Numbered from the stretch's first letter, positions 1 through 9,048 are shown. The stretch is 64,000 bases of DNA from Winogradskya consettensis (GCF_018332715.1 NZ_BOQP01000035.1:62001-126000); one strand, 5' to 3'. Notes: generated from the sequence alone by a model not told the origin. Numbers and translations are program-made.

Positions 1-135
1 GAGCAGTTCAGGGAGCGGGTCGACGGGCTGTTCGCCGGTGTCGACGGGGACCCGGTGCATCTGAGCGCCGCGCTGGCCACCGCCGCAGACCTCGTGCTGG
101 AGACGGCCGACGCGTGCGCCATGATGACGCGATGA
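1..135 (+). CDS. 3' end of an unidentified gene (partial)
   Basis: An open frame enters from the left edge and ends at a TGA at 133-135. The 44 visible residues are alpha-helix-like and acidic, ending in a Cys-Ala-Met-Met-Thr-Arg tail, with no family signature I recognise. The stop overlaps the ATG of the downstream S51 peptidase gene (ATGA at 132-135), so the two genes are probably cotranscribed and translationally coupled. The function cannot be judged from this fragment. Confidence 0.6.
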   Translation, partial: EQFRERVDGLFAGVDGDPVHLSAALATAADLVLETADACAMMTR

Positions 136-869
136 CTGCTGCGGAACCCACGATCCTCGCCACCAGCGCCGGCTTCGAGCGCGGCAGGCACGGAGCCTTC
201 GACATGCGACCCGGTGCGATCCACCATTTCGCGGCCGAGCTCTCCGGGGCGGGTGACACCGCCAAGTTCTGTTTCCTGCACCAGGCGCTCGGTGATCCCG
301 CCGATTGGATCGGCGCGACGTATGCGGCGTTCGCCCGCACCGGTTACCGCGCGTCGCATCTGCAGCTCTTCCCGATGCCGAATCACGACGACATCCGCGC
401 TCACCTGCTCGACCAGGACGTCATCTGGGTCAACGGTGGCAGCGTCGCGAACCTCGTCGCGGTGTGGCGGGTGCACGGCCTCGACGAGATCCTGCACGAG
501 GCGTGGCAGGCGGGGGTCGTGCTCGGCGGCGTCTCGGCCGGCTCGATCTGCTGGCACACCGGCGGCAGCACGGACAGCTACGGCCGTGACCTGCGCGCGT
601 TCACCGAAGGGCTGGGCTGGCTGCCGTACAGCAACGGCGTGCACTACGACAGCGAGGATCAGCGCCGCCCGAAGATGCACGAGTTCATCTCCGACGGCAC
701 GCTGCCCGACGGTTATGCGACCGACGACGGCGCCGGCCTGGTCTTCCGCGGCACCCGGATGGCCGAGGCGGTCGCGGACAAGGAAGGCCCCTTGGCATAC
801 GAGCTGAAGCGGGCAGCGGACGGCTCAGTGACCGAGACTCCGCTGCCCACCCGCGTCCTCAAGTACTAG
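132..869 (+). CDS. Peptidase E-like (family S51) hydrolase
   Basis: This is a 245-residue cytoplasmic protein of the dipeptidase E class, serine peptidases that in characterised members cleave Asp-X dipeptides. The nucleophile elbow GVSAGS places the serine at about residue 135, and a preceding GGS motif at about 102-104 and a His-Tyr-Asp at about 171-173 match the expected oxyanion and histidine positions. The length is close to the usual 230-250. I chose ATG 132 because it overlaps the upstream stop as ATGA; an upstream GTG at 114 would add six residues. The stop lies in a CTAG that is also the stop of the convergent gene. Exact substrate is unknown; some S51 members are cyanophycinase-like. 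Confidence 0.8.
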   Translation: MTAAEPTILATSAGFERGRHGAFDMRPGAIHHFAAELSGAGDTAKFCFLHQALGDPADWIGATYAAFARTGYRASHLQLFPMPNHDDIRAHLLDQDVIWVNGGSVANLVAVWRVHGLDEILHEAWQAGVVLGGVSAGSICWHTGGSTDSYGRDLRAFTEGLGWLPYSNGVHYDSEDQRRPKMHEFISDGTLPDGYATDDGAGLVFRGTRMAEAVADKEGPLAYELKRAADGSVTETPLPTRVLKY

Positions 870-3800
870 ATACGCTGCTCCCATCGCTGGTTGGCGGCGC
901 CCAGGCAGTCCCAGATGTGGATCTGCTGGCCGTTGGCGGGGTTGTTCTCGCTCACGTCCAGGCAGCGCCCGGACTGCGGGTTGCGGATGCTGCCGTCGGT
1001 CGCCGCGGTCCAGTTCTGGGCAGCGGTGCCGTTGCAGGTGTGGAGCTGCACCTTGGTGCCGTTGGCGGTCGCGCCGCCGGCGACATCCAGGCACTTGCCC
1101 AGGGCCTTGATCGTGCTGCCCGGGGTGAAGGTCCACTGCTGCGCCGCGCTGCCGTTGCACGTGTAGAGCTGGATCTTCGTACCGTCGGCGGTGGCCCCGC
1201 CGGCCACGTCTAGGCATTTGCCCGCGAGGCCGGCGAGCGGCCCGGTGCCGGCGGCCGGTGGGACACCACCGCCGAGCTCCTTGATCCGCACGTTGCGGAA
1301 CGAGGCGTTGTCGCCGTCGCCGTGGTTCTGCAGGCCGATGTGGCCGGCGAGCGAGCGGGCCGGGTCGGTGTTGGTGAAGTCGTTGATCTTGGCGCCGTTG
1401 AGGAACACCTGCAGGTGCTCGCCTTCCACGCGCAGCTCGTAGGTGTTCCATTCACCGGGCGGGTTCAGCGCGGCGTCGCGGGCGGCCAGGTCGGCGGCCT
1501 TGAACGTGTAGACCGAGCCGGTGGTGCGGTCGTCGGCGTCGGTGGCGTCGATCTGCACCTCGTAACCGTTGTTCACCGCGGACCACGGGTCGTCCGAGGC
1601 AGGGAAGCCCACGAAGACGCCGGAGTTGTCGTCACCGGCGAGCTTCCAGTCCAGCTTGAGCGAGTAGTCCGTGAATTCCTTCGTCTCGTACCAGTAGAGG
1701 CCGAGGCCGCCGGTCGAGCTGAGGGTCGCGTCGGTGTTGGTGAAGCCGCCCGGGCCCGCCTGCGACCAGCCGGTTGTCGTGCCGTTGTAGAGCGCGGTGT
1801 AGCCGGTTTCGGGGCGGCAGTCGGCGTTGGTCTGCCCGGCTGCGTAGCGGATGCCGCCGAGCAGGTGGGTGCGGAAGGCCGGGTCGGCGTACGACTCGAT
1901 GGTGTGCCCGCCGCCGGTGTAGAAGGACCGGCCGTCGCCGAGCGTCTTGCACCAGGCGTGCGGATGGTCGGCACCCATGCCACCGCCGGTGTACGTGCCC
2001 TCGTCCAGCGAGGCGAGGACGTGCGCCGTCGACCGGGGGTTGGTGCGGTAGTTGTACCACTCGTCGGTCCGGTTCCAGCGCTGCGGCAGGTGCGCGGTAG
2101 CCGCGTGCGCACGGTCCTCGACGACCACGTCGGCCGGCTGGATCGCCGGGTGCGAGTCGAACCAGGCGCCGACCAGGTCACCGTAGAACGGCCAGTCGTA
2201 TTCGGTGTCGGCAGCCGCGTGTACGCCCACATAGCCACCCCCGCCCCGGACATAGCTCTCGAACGCGGTCTGCTGCTCGGCGTTCAGCACGTCCCCGGTG
2301 GTGTTGAGGAAGACCACGGCGTCGTAGTTCGCGAGGTTCGCCGTCGTGAAGGCTGCCGCGTCCTCGGTCGCGGTCACCTCGAAGCCGAGCTCCTTGATGG
2401 CCTGGACACCCGCCGCGATGGAGTCGTGCCGGAAGCCGGCCGTCTTGGAAAAGACGAGGACGCCGGACGACGCCGGAGAGGCACTGTTGAGCGTGAACGA
2501 GTCCACGTCGAACAGGGCGCCGCTGCCCCCGGCGAACGTCAGGTAGAGCGGCCCGGTGCTCGCCGGCGCACCACTGATCGCGCCGGTCACGTCGATGAAC
2601 GTCTCCCAGCTGCCGGTCACCGGGACCGTCACCGAGCCGATGATCGCGCCCGTCGGCGAGCCGGTGCGGAACTGCAGCGTGCCACCGGCCCTACCGGAGG
2701 AGACCCGGGCGGTGAACGACGTGGCCGTGTCCAGCCGGTACGGCTCGAACGAGATCCAGTCCCCGTTGTCCACATTGCCGACCGTCCTGCCACCCTCGGC
2801 CTGGGTCTTGCTGATCGGGTCGACACCCGAGGCGGCCTTGTAGTGCTCGGCCTGGCGGTGCCGGGGCTGCAGGGTGTGCTGGGTGTGTGTGGTCAGGCCG
2901 CCGGAGTCGGTGTACTGCGCGTCGAAGATCGCGAAGATGTTGGCCGCCGAGTCGTGCTCGCCGTCGACCGGGATCGTGATCTCGCCGGTGCACCCGTTCT
3001 GCGACGTGATCTGGTGGCCGTGGCTGTCGTGGCCGAGCACGTAGGTCATCGTCACCTTGGTGCAGTCGACCGCGTCGTCCTCGGGGTCGGTGATGGTGAT
3101 GTCGAACGGGACGGTGTCGCCGTAGGAGAAGAGTGCGCCGTTCGCCGGGGCGTTGACGGTGACCGTCGGCGCGGTGTTGCCGACCGTGATCGTCACGCTC
3201 GACGTGCCCGTCAGACCCTCGGCGTCGGTCACGGTGAGCGCGGCTGTGTGCGTACCCTCCGCTGTGTAGGTCTTTGCAGGGTTGGCTTCGGTGGAAGTGG
3301 TGCCGTCGCCGAAGTCCCAGGAATAGGTCAGCGGGCTGCCCTCGGGGTCGGACGAGCCGGCCGAGGAGAAGGCGACGGTCAGCGGGGCCTGGCCGTTGGT
3401 GACGTTCGCCGCCGCTGCCGCGGTCGGTGCCCGGTTGGAGCCGGCCAGGTAGTCGAAGCGGTAGAGCGCCGAGTTCGCGTCGCCGTTGAAGTAGCCGGTG
3501 CCGTAATCGAGGACGTAGAGCGAGCCCTCGGGGCCGAAGGCCATGTCCATGACCTGCTTGCCCACCCAGGGGAAGGCCGAGATCTCGCCGGGCGAGCCGT
3601 CCGCGGCGACGTCGATCGGCTTGATCCAGCCGCGGCCGAACTCGGCGGCGAAGAAGTGGCCGTCGAAGGACTGCGGGAACTTCGTGGGGGAGTCGAGAGC
3701 CGGGTCGAAGTGGTAGACCGGACCGCCCATCGGTGACTCGGAACCGCCGCCGAACTCGGGTGGGGTGCCGCTGTCGCCGCCGTACTTGATCCAGGCCGGA

Positions 3801-4876
3801 CGGGCCGCGGGCAGTGTCGCCAGGCCGGTGTTACGGAACGAGTTGTTGGCGGGGCCGCCCGCGCAGTCGTACTTCGCGCCGCTGGTGCCGGTGGCGAAGT
3901 CCCATTCGTTGTACGTCTCCGAGTTCGTGTTCGCGCCGGTGCAGTACGGCCAGCCGTAGTTGCCGGCGCTCGTGATCCGGTTGAACTCGACCTGCCCGCC
4001 GGGGCCCCGCGCGGGATCCGTCGCACCCGCGTCCGGCCCGTAGTCGCCCAGGTAGACGACGCCGGTCGCCTTGTCGACGCTCATCCGGAACGGGTTACGG
4101 AAGCCCATCGCGTAGATCTCGGGACGGGTCTTCGCGGTGCCCTCGGCGAACAGGTTGCCGTCGGGGATCGTGTACGACCCGTCCGCCCCGACCTTGATCC
4201 GCAGCACCTTGCCCCGCAGGTCGTTGGTGTTGCCGGCGCTGCGCTGGGCGTCGTACGCGGGATTGCGGTCCGCCCGCTCGTCGATCGGTGCGTAGCCGGC
4301 CGAGTCGAACGGGTTGGAGTCGTCGCCGGTGGACAGATAGAGGTTGCCGGCCGCGTCGAAGTCGATGTCGCCGCCGACGTGGCAGCACAGACCCCGATCG
4401 GCGGGTACGTCGAGCACGTCCACCTTGCTCGCGGCGTCCAGCGTGAAGTCGGGGTTCAACGCGTACCGGGAGAGCCGGTTGACGCCCTGCCACGCCGACC
4501 AGTCGCTGCCGGTGGCCGGTGCGTCGCCGCCGGGGGTGGTCAGCGGCGGGGCGTAGTACAGGTAGATCTGCCGGTTCGTGGCGAACCCGGGATCGACGCC
4601 GACACCCTGCAGACCCTCCTCGTCGTGCTGGTAGACAGGGATGGTGGCGACGAGGGTGGTGGTGCCGTTCGCATCGGTACGCCGCAGCGCGCCGTTACGT
4701 GCCGTGTGCAGCACCGAGCGGTCGGGGAGAACCGCGATCGCCATCGGCTCGCCGACCTCATCGACTCCACGGGCCAGGGTGACCTGCTGGTAGTCGGCGG
4801 GATCGGCGTCGGGAGCGTGGTGTGGAACAACGAGCAGGGCGGCGGTCAGCAGGGCAGCCGCGGGAAAAGAGAGCAT
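866..4876 (-). CDS. Secreted multidomain glucose/sorbosone dehydrogenase-ThuA-DUF1080-ricin lectin protein
   Basis: A 1336-residue exported protein with an N-terminal signal peptide (about residues 1-20). In order I see: a glucose/sorbosone dehydrogenase-type six-bladed propeller (about 30-475); a PKD domain with a SWDFGDGT core (about 481-565); a second Ig-like stretch (about 566-660); a CBM6-like carbohydrate module (about 670-795); a ThuA-like domain (about 804-1015); a DUF1080/concanavalin-like domain (about 1020-1195); and a C-terminal ricin-type trefoil with three Q-x-W repeats (about 1217-1336). Such architectures are known in actinomycete polysaccharide-acting proteins. I infer extracellular sugar oxidation or glycan degradation with carbohydrate anchoring. 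A GGAAGGG sequence precedes the ATG. Its stop overlaps the convergent peptidase gene by 4 bp. Confidence 0.85.
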   Translation of the reverse strand: MLSFPAAALLTAALLVVPHHAPDADPADYQQVTLARGVDEVGEPMAIAVLPDRSVLHTARNGALRRTDANGTTTLVATIPVYQHDEEGLQGVGVDPGFATNRQIYLYYAPPLTTPGGDAPATGSDWSAWQGVNRLSRYALNPDFTLDAASKVDVLDVPADRGLCCHVGGDIDFDAAGNLYLSTGDDSNPFDSAGYAPIDERADRNPAYDAQRSAGNTNDLRGKVLRIKVGADGSYTIPDGNLFAEGTAKTRPEIYAMGFRNPFRMSVDKATGVVYLGDYGPDAGATDPARGPGGQVEFNRITSAGNYGWPYCTGANTNSETYNEWDFATGTSGAKYDCAGGPANNSFRNTGLATLPAARPAWIKYGGDSGTPPEFGGGSESPMGGPVYHFDPALDSPTKFPQSFDGHFFAAEFGRGWIKPIDVAADGSPGEISAFPWVGKQVMDMAFGPEGSLYVLDYGTGYFNGDANSALYRFDYLAGSNRAPTAAAAANVTNGQAPLTVAFSSAGSSDPEGSPLTYSWDFGDGTTSTEANPAKTYTAEGTHTAALTVTDAEGLTGTSSVTITVGNTAPTVTVNAPANGALFSYGDTVPFDITITDPEDDAVDCTKVTMTYVLGHDSHGHQITSQNGCTGEITIPVDGEHDSAANIFAIFDAQYTDSGGLTTHTQHTLQPRHRQAEHYKAASGVDPISKTQAEGGRTVGNVDNGDWISFEPYRLDTATSFTARVSSGRAGGTLQFRTGSPTGAIIGSVTVPVTGSWETFIDVTGAISGAPASTGPLYLTFAGGSGALFDVDSFTLNSASPASSGVLVFSKTAGFRHDSIAAGVQAIKELGFEVTATEDAAAFTTANLANYDAVVFLNTTGDVLNAEQQTAFESYVRGGGGYVGVHAAADTEYDWPFYGDLVGAWFDSHPAIQPADVVVEDRAHAATAHLPQRWNRTDEWYNYRTNPRSTAHVLASLDEGTYTGGGMGADHPHAWCKTLGDGRSFYTGGGHTIESYADPAFRTHLLGGIRYAAGQTNADCRPETGYTALYNGTTTGWSQAGPGGFTNTDATLSSTGGLGLYWYETKEFTDYSLKLDWKLAGDDNSGVFVGFPASDDPWSAVNNGYEVQIDATDADDRTTGSVYTFKAADLAARDAALNPPGEWNTYELRVEGEHLQVFLNGAKINDFTNTDPARSLAGHIGLQNHGDGDNASFRNVRIKELGGGVPPAAGTGPLAGLAGKCLDVAGGATADGTKIQLYTCNGSAAQQWTFTPGSTIKALGKCLDVAGGATANGTKVQLHTCNGTAAQNWTAATDGSIRNPQSGRCLDVSENNPANGQQIHIWDCLGAANQRWEQRI

Positions 4877-4970
4877 GGGCGGGGATCCCTTCCTCTTTGT
4901 TACAGGCGTGTGACGCTAGTAACGGAAGGGGCGCTTTCGCCGGAAGAGCATCAACTTTCGTCTATGAAGC

Positions 4971-5005
4971 AAAAAGGTGCGCCACCCGGTGGGGGTGACG
5001 CACCT
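4971..5005 (-). terminator. Rho-independent terminator of the PH-domain gene
   Basis: A 13-bp stem (4975-4987 with 4993-5005, one mismatch) closes a 5-nt loop. On the minus strand it is followed by a run of five T (4971-4975). It lies 7 bp downstream of the PH-domain gene stop, so it should end that transcript before the large secreted-protein gene. Confidence 0.75.
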
Positions 5006-5011
5006 CATGGG

Positions 5012-5374
5012 TCAGGATGCGTAGTGCAGGATCACGTTGTGGGCGTGGTGGGTCTTCTCCGAGCCGCGGAACTCGACCTCGTAGGTGTGCTGGCCGACCG
5101 TGATCGCGATGGTGCCGGTGGAGAAGTACTGGCCGACGAAGCTCTTGTTGCTGACCACGCTCACCGAGCTGATCTTCGAGTAGGGGATGCTCGTGATCGC
5201 GAAGCGCTTCCCGGCGAAGGACTTGTCCTGGATGATCACCCGGCGGGTGGTGAGGCCGAGGAAGCCGGTGCCGACGCCGACCGCGTCGTACACGGCGATG
5301 ATCTGCTCGCCCTCGAGCAGACCGGACTCGATCTGCTCGAACTGGCCCTTGCTGTCGTACACGGGTGCCGTCAT
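5012..5374 (-). CDS. Bacterial PH-domain protein
   Basis: This 120-residue soluble protein resembles the bacterial pleckstrin-homology family (bPH_1, YvbH-like). It has no membrane segment. The central part alternates beta strands (TTRRVIIQDK, ITSIPYSKISSV, GTIAITVGQHTYEVEF), and it ends in a short helix, as in PH folds. The ATG at 5374 is the first start preceding the conserved part; the open frame extends 34 codons upstream without a convincing start. It has its own terminator downstream and follows the pterin dehydratase gene on the same strand with a 25-bp gap. Function in this family is mostly unknown; assignment rests on fold-like sequence only. Confidence 0.75.
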   Translation of the reverse strand: MTAPVYDSKGQFEQIESGLLEGEQIIAVYDAVGVGTGFLGLTTRRVIIQDKSFAGKRFAITSIPYSKISSVSVVSNKSFVGQYFSTGTIAITVGQHTYEVEFRGSEKTHHAHNVILHYAS

Positions 5375-5399
5375 GGCCACCAAGATTACTGAGCCACCG

Positions 5400-5711
5400 C
5401 TACTGCCGGCCCACCACGGTGCGATACGCGTCCTCAATGCGGGCCGCGAGCGTGACCTCACCGTCGGTGATCGCATCGCCGTCGGGTTGCCCCAGCAGGA
5501 TCTGGGTGTGACCGGCGGTCCGGTTGATCCGGGGCCGCAGGCGCAGCGTGTCCGCCGCTACCTTTATTCTCTCCGTCAGATCGGCGTGCTGACTGTCGTC
5601 GCACGGGAGCTCGCGTTTGAGCTGAACGCCGTCCTGCGTCCAGCCGCCGAGCACCGCGAGCGCGTCGCTCAAGTAATCGGAGCGGACACCCCGTGATTTC
5701 CTGCTCCGCAT
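5400..5711 (-). CDS. 4a-hydroxytetrahydrobiopterin dehydratase-like protein
   Basis: The product (103 residues) resembles pterin-4a-carbinolamine dehydratases, which dehydrate 4a-hydroxytetrahydrobiopterin. Visible are a LGGWTQDG start of the fold, a central helix and a C-terminal GDAITDGEVTLAARIED segment matching the family's 'glT-xxD-xxLA-xxID' ending. The usual HH-P motif is replaced by RPRINR, so the catalytic histidines appear to be missing and activity is doubtful. I placed the start at ATG 5711 because GGGAGGTG lies 6 bp upstream; the frame stays open to 5858. Many actinomycetes carry such degenerate paralogues. Confidence 0.6.
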   Translation of the reverse strand: MRSRKSRGVRSDYLSDALAVLGGWTQDGVQLKRELPCDDSQHADLTERIKVAADTLRLRPRINRTAGHTQILLGQPDGDAITDGEVTLAARIEDAYRTVVGRQ

Positions 5712-5894
5712 GAACCGCACCTCCCTGGCGTCGTTGCAGGCTTGTGGCCAAACTGTCGCCGTGTCGTCATGGTCGGTGCTCTCAGTCTTGTCTTCGTCGT
5801 CAACTATGTCCACGCCCACATATCCGTGTTTGCGTGACGATCGGGACGCATCGTTCAACCTGTTCGGTTAACTTTTGTGGCACGCTCTTGGCTC

Positions 5895-6332
5895 ATGCCC
5901 CTTGGACAGCCTGCCGGCGGCCGCCAACTACCGAGAGTAATTGTGGCTGCGGTGATCGTCACTGACGGACGTGTACTGGCATGCGAGCGCTCAGCTCCGC
6001 CCGAGGCGGCAGGCAAGTGGGAGTTCCCGGGCGGCAAGGTCGAGCCCGGTGAGAGCGACGCCGTCGCGCTGGCCCGCGAGTGCGCGGAGGAGCTGGGCGT
6101 GCGGGTGAAGGTGGGGGCCAGGGTGGGCCCGGACGTGCCGCTGGCGCACGGCCGCGCCGTCCTGCGCGTCTTCGAGGTGACGCTGCTGGACGGCGACGAG
6201 CCGCGCGCCCTGGAGCACACAGCCATGCGCTGGCTGGCGGCGGACGAGCTGGACAGCGTGCCGTGGCTGCCCGCCGACCGCCCGATCGTGGCCGAGCTGC
6301 CGGCGCTACTGGCCGCCGATCGTCCGGCGTAG
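5895..6332 (+). CDS. Nudix hydrolase (MutT-like)
   Basis: A 145-residue Nudix protein. The Nudix box runs from about residue 47 to 69 and has the expected G-x5-E-x7-R-E-x2-E-E-x-G order, beginning GGKVEPGE and ending RECAEELGV. The strand-rich VIVAAVIVTDGRVLACER beginning and the WEFPGGK approach are typical of MutT/8-oxo-dGTP diphosphatases, so removal of oxidised nucleotides is likely. Start is uncertain: ATG 5895 lacks a clear ribosome site and GTG 5943, preceded by GAGAG, would give a shorter protein beginning right at the fold. The 3' end overlaps the convergent acyl-CoA ligase by 27 bp. Confidence 0.8.
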   Translation: MPLGQPAGGRQLPRVIVAAVIVTDGRVLACERSAPPEAAGKWEFPGGKVEPGESDAVALARECAEELGVRVKVGARVGPDVPLAHGRAVLRVFEVTLLDGDEPRALEHTAMRWLAADELDSVPWLPADRPIVAELPALLAADRPA

Positions 6333-7853
6333 CTCCCGCTTCAGGACCTTGAAGCTCGGGCCCATCGGGAGCTGCTCGACGAAGCGGACCTTGCGCGGGT
6401 ACTTGTGCTTGCCGAGCCGCTCCTTGGCCCACTCGATCAGCTCGTCGGCGGTGAGAGCGGTGTTCTCGCCCTGGTCAGGCACGATGACCGCCATGATCTC
6501 CTCGCCGTGCACCGGGTCGGCGACGCCGATCACCGCGACCTGGACCACGCTGGGGTGTCGCGCCAGCGCCTCCTCGACCTCGCGCGGGTAGACGTTGAAT
6601 CCGCCGCGGATGATCAGATCCTTCTTGCGGTCGACGATGGTGATGAAGCCCTCGGCGTCCTTGGTGCCCAGGTCACCGCTGCGGAACCAGCCGTCGACGA
6701 CCGCCTCCGCGGTGTCCTCGGGACGGTTCAGATACCCGGCGAAGACGTTGTGACCGCGGATCACGATCTCGCCGAGCGCGCCGGTGGGCAGCAGTTCGAT
6801 CCGGTCCTCGAGCTCCGGCCGGGCGATCTCCACCTCGACGCCCCAGATCGCGTGGCCGATCGTGCCGGGTCGCGTGCCGAACGCCGGCTGGTTGGTGGTG
6901 GCGGTCGGCGAGGTCTCCGACAGGCCGTACCCCTCGTAGATCTTCGCGTTGAACGTCTCGCCGAACTTCTCCAGGACCGCCACGGGCAGTGACGCACCGC
7001 CCGAAACGCAGAGTCGCAGCGCCGGGAGCTTGTCCGCCTTCGCGGCAGCCTCCAGCAGGGCGATGTACATCGTCGGAACGCCATGGAAGACGGTCACGTT
7101 CTCGCGCACCATCAGGTCGACGGCGGCCTCCCCGGTGAACCGCGCGAGCAGCACGAGCGTCCCGCCGAACCGGAAGGTGCCGTTCATGCCGACGGTCTGG
7201 CCGAACGTGTGGAACAGTGGCAGACAGCCCATCACCACGTCGTCGGTGCGCACCTCGTTGGCGTCGAAGACGTTCACTGTCGCGTTCATGACCAGGTTGA
7301 GATGGGTGAGCAGCGCGCCCTTCGGCTCCCCGGTCGTGCCGCTGGTGTAGAAGACGACCGCGATGTCCTCGGCCTCGCGGGACACATACGTCGGCAACGC
7401 CTGCACCGCGGCGGCGGCGTCCTCCAGCCGCTGCGGCGCCCCGGGCAGGTCCGGGGGCAGTGGGCCGACGCTCGCCAGCTTGGTGCCGGCCTTGTGCGCG
7501 GCGGTCGAGGCCGTCTGCAGCTGACTGGAGTGCGTCACCAGTAGGTCGGTGCCGCTGTCGCGCAGGACGTACGCCATCTCCTCGGCCGTGAGCAGCAGGT
7601 GCACCGGCACGACGCGGGCGCCGACCGCGAGGGCCGCGTAGTAGACCCGGGGGAAGTCGGTGAGGTTGGGGATGAGCACCGCCACGGTGTCGCCGGGGCC
7701 GATGCCGAGCTCGCGCAGGCCGGCGGCGTACGCCAGGGACTGCTGCCAGAGCTCGCGATACGTGGTGCGCAACGGCCCGTCGACCACCGCCACCTTGTCC
7801 GGATACTTCCGTGCACCCTCGGCCAGTACAGCCGCCAACGACAACATCGTCAC
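6306..7853 (-). CDS. Acyl-CoA synthetase (AMP-forming, FadD-like)
   Basis: A 515-residue member of the ANL adenylate-forming superfamily that activates a carboxylic acid to its CoA thioester. The P-loop-like YTSGTTGEPKGA lies near residue 170, the A5 motif YGLSETSP near 310, the A7 motif GWFRSGDLG near 390 and the hinge DRKKDLIIRGGFNVYP near 410. The C-terminal catalytic lysine region PSFKVLKREL is present. The GTG start at 7853 overlaps the TGA of the upstream acyl-CoA dehydrogenase (GTGA), so the pair is one operon: ligase makes the acyl-CoA, the dehydrogenase oxidises it. Chain-length preference cannot be read from sequence. Confidence 0.88.
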   Translation of the reverse strand: MTMLSLAAVLAEGARKYPDKVAVVDGPLRTTYRELWQQSLAYAAGLRELGIGPGDTVAVLIPNLTDFPRVYYAALAVGARVVPVHLLLTAEEMAYVLRDSGTDLLVTHSSQLQTASTAAHKAGTKLASVGPLPPDLPGAPQRLEDAAAAVQALPTYVSREAEDIAVVFYTSGTTGEPKGALLTHLNLVMNATVNVFDANEVRTDDVVMGCLPLFHTFGQTVGMNGTFRFGGTLVLLARFTGEAAVDLMVRENVTVFHGVPTMYIALLEAAAKADKLPALRLCVSGGASLPVAVLEKFGETFNAKIYEGYGLSETSPTATTNQPAFGTRPGTIGHAIWGVEVEIARPELEDRIELLPTGALGEIVIRGHNVFAGYLNRPEDTAEAVVDGWFRSGDLGTKDAEGFITIVDRKKDLIIRGGFNVYPREVEEALARHPSVVQVAVIGVADPVHGEEIMAVIVPDQGENTALTADELIEWAKERLGKHKYPRKVRFVEQLPMGPSFKVLKRELRRTIGGQ

Positions 7854-9022
7854 GCTAAGTGCCCTCCGATCTTGGTGTACCCGCGCAGCAGGTCGCGAGA
7901 AATGATGAGTCGCTGCATCTCGTCGGTGCCTTCGTAGATGCGCATCAGGCGGACCTGGCGGTACCAGCGCTCGATCGGCAGCTCACGGGTGTAGCCCATG
8001 CCGCCGTGCACCTGCATGACCCGGTCGACCACGTTGTTGACCATCTGGGCGCCGAAGAGCTTGGCCATCGAGGACGAGTGCCGCATGTCCCAGCCCTGGT
8101 CGACGGTCCAGGCCGCGCGCAGGATCAGCCAGCGGGCCGCCTCGATCTCGACCTCGGAGTCCGCGATCATCCACTGGATGGCCTGGTTGTCGCCGATCTT
8201 GCGGCCGAACGTCTCACGGGTGTTCGCGTAATCGACCGCCATGCCCAGCGCCCGCTCGGCGATGCCGAGCGCCTGCGACGGGATCAGGTAGCGGCCCTTG
8301 CCGATCCACTTCATGCCCAACTCGAAGCCCTGCCCGATCTCGCCGAGAATGTTGCGGGCCGGAACCCGCACGTCCTCGAAGATCAACGAGGCGGGGCCGC
8401 CTTCGCCCATGGTCTGGATGAACTCGGAACGCCAGCCCATGTCCCGGTCGACCAGGAACGCCGTGGTGCCGCCGCCGCGCACGCCCTTCTCCCGGTCGGT
8501 TACCGCGACGACGATGACGAAGTCCGCGTCGTTGCCGTTGGTGATGAACGTCTTCTCGCCGTTGAGCACCCAGTCGTCGCCGTCCTGGCGGGCGCTGAGC
8601 TTGATGTTCGCCGCGTCCGACCCGGCGCCGGGCTCGGTGATGGCGAAGCAGGAGATCCGCTCGCCCTCGATCGTGGGGATCAGGTATTCCTGCTTCTGCG
8701 CGTCGTTGGCGTAGTACAGGATGTTGTCGGCGTCGCCACCGAACTTGAACTGGATGAAGGTCCGGCCGACCTCGGTCACGATCAGCGACTGCATGACCGC
8801 CGGCAGGTTCATCCCGCCGTATTCCTCCGGGGTCGACAGCCCCCAGAAGCCGAACTTCTTCGCCTTCTGCTGCAGTTCGCGCAGCTCGCTCAGCTCCAGG
8901 CCAGGCTGGTGGTTGCGCTCGCGGCGCAGCGCCTCCTGCTCGAGCGGCATGACTTCGCGGGTGATGAACTGGCGAGCTGTGTCACGGACAGCCCGCTCTT
9001 CGTCGCTGAGTGAAAAGTCCAC
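7850..9022 (-). CDS. Acyl-CoA dehydrogenase (FadE-like)
   Basis: A 390-residue FAD-dependent acyl-CoA dehydrogenase that introduces the alpha,beta double bond in fatty acyl-CoA. The FAD-binding CFAITEPGAGSD segment lies near residue 130 and the C-terminal VHGGMGYTRELPIERWYRQVR, then YEGTDEMQR, carry the typical flavin contact and the catalytic glutamate. Length is standard. It is the first gene of a two-gene operon with the acyl-CoA ligase and is transcribed divergently from a TetR gene only 58 bp away, which probably controls both directions. Confidence 0.9.
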   Translation of the reverse strand: MDFSLSDEERAVRDTARQFITREVMPLEQEALRRERNHQPGLELSELRELQQKAKKFGFWGLSTPEEYGGMNLPAVMQSLIVTEVGRTFIQFKFGGDADNILYYANDAQKQEYLIPTIEGERISCFAITEPGAGSDAANIKLSARQDGDDWVLNGEKTFITNGNDADFVIVVAVTDREKGVRGGGTTAFLVDRDMGWRSEFIQTMGEGGPASLIFEDVRVPARNILGEIGQGFELGMKWIGKGRYLIPSQALGIAERALGMAVDYANTRETFGRKIGDNQAIQWMIADSEVEIEAARWLILRAAWTVDQGWDMRHSSSMAKLFGAQMVNNVVDRVMQVHGGMGYTRELPIERWYRQVRLMRIYEGTDEMQRLIISRDLLRGYTKIGGHLA

Positions 9023-9027
9023 GTGCT

Positions 9028-9048
9028 AAAACTAGCGGTGTAAGTTTT
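9028..9048. promoter_or_regulatory. Candidate TetR operator between divergent operons
   Basis: An inverted repeat AAAACT-N9-AGTTTT lies in the 58-bp gap between the acyl-CoA dehydrogenase start (9022) and the TetR start (9081). The region is unusually AT-rich for this genome. Autoregulation by the adjacent TetR protein is inferred from position only. Confidence 0.4.

Noticed and set aside
1322..3736. 804-codon plus-strand open frame antisense to the large secreted protein
   Set aside because: It is a GC-skew shadow: Arg/Val/Gly-rich, no domain, no ribosome site. The minus strand has seven recognisable domains.
7859..9013. 384-codon plus-strand frame antisense to the acyl-CoA dehydrogenase
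   Set aside because: Composition is shadow-like (many Asp, Arg, Val, His); the minus-strand protein is a clear FadE.
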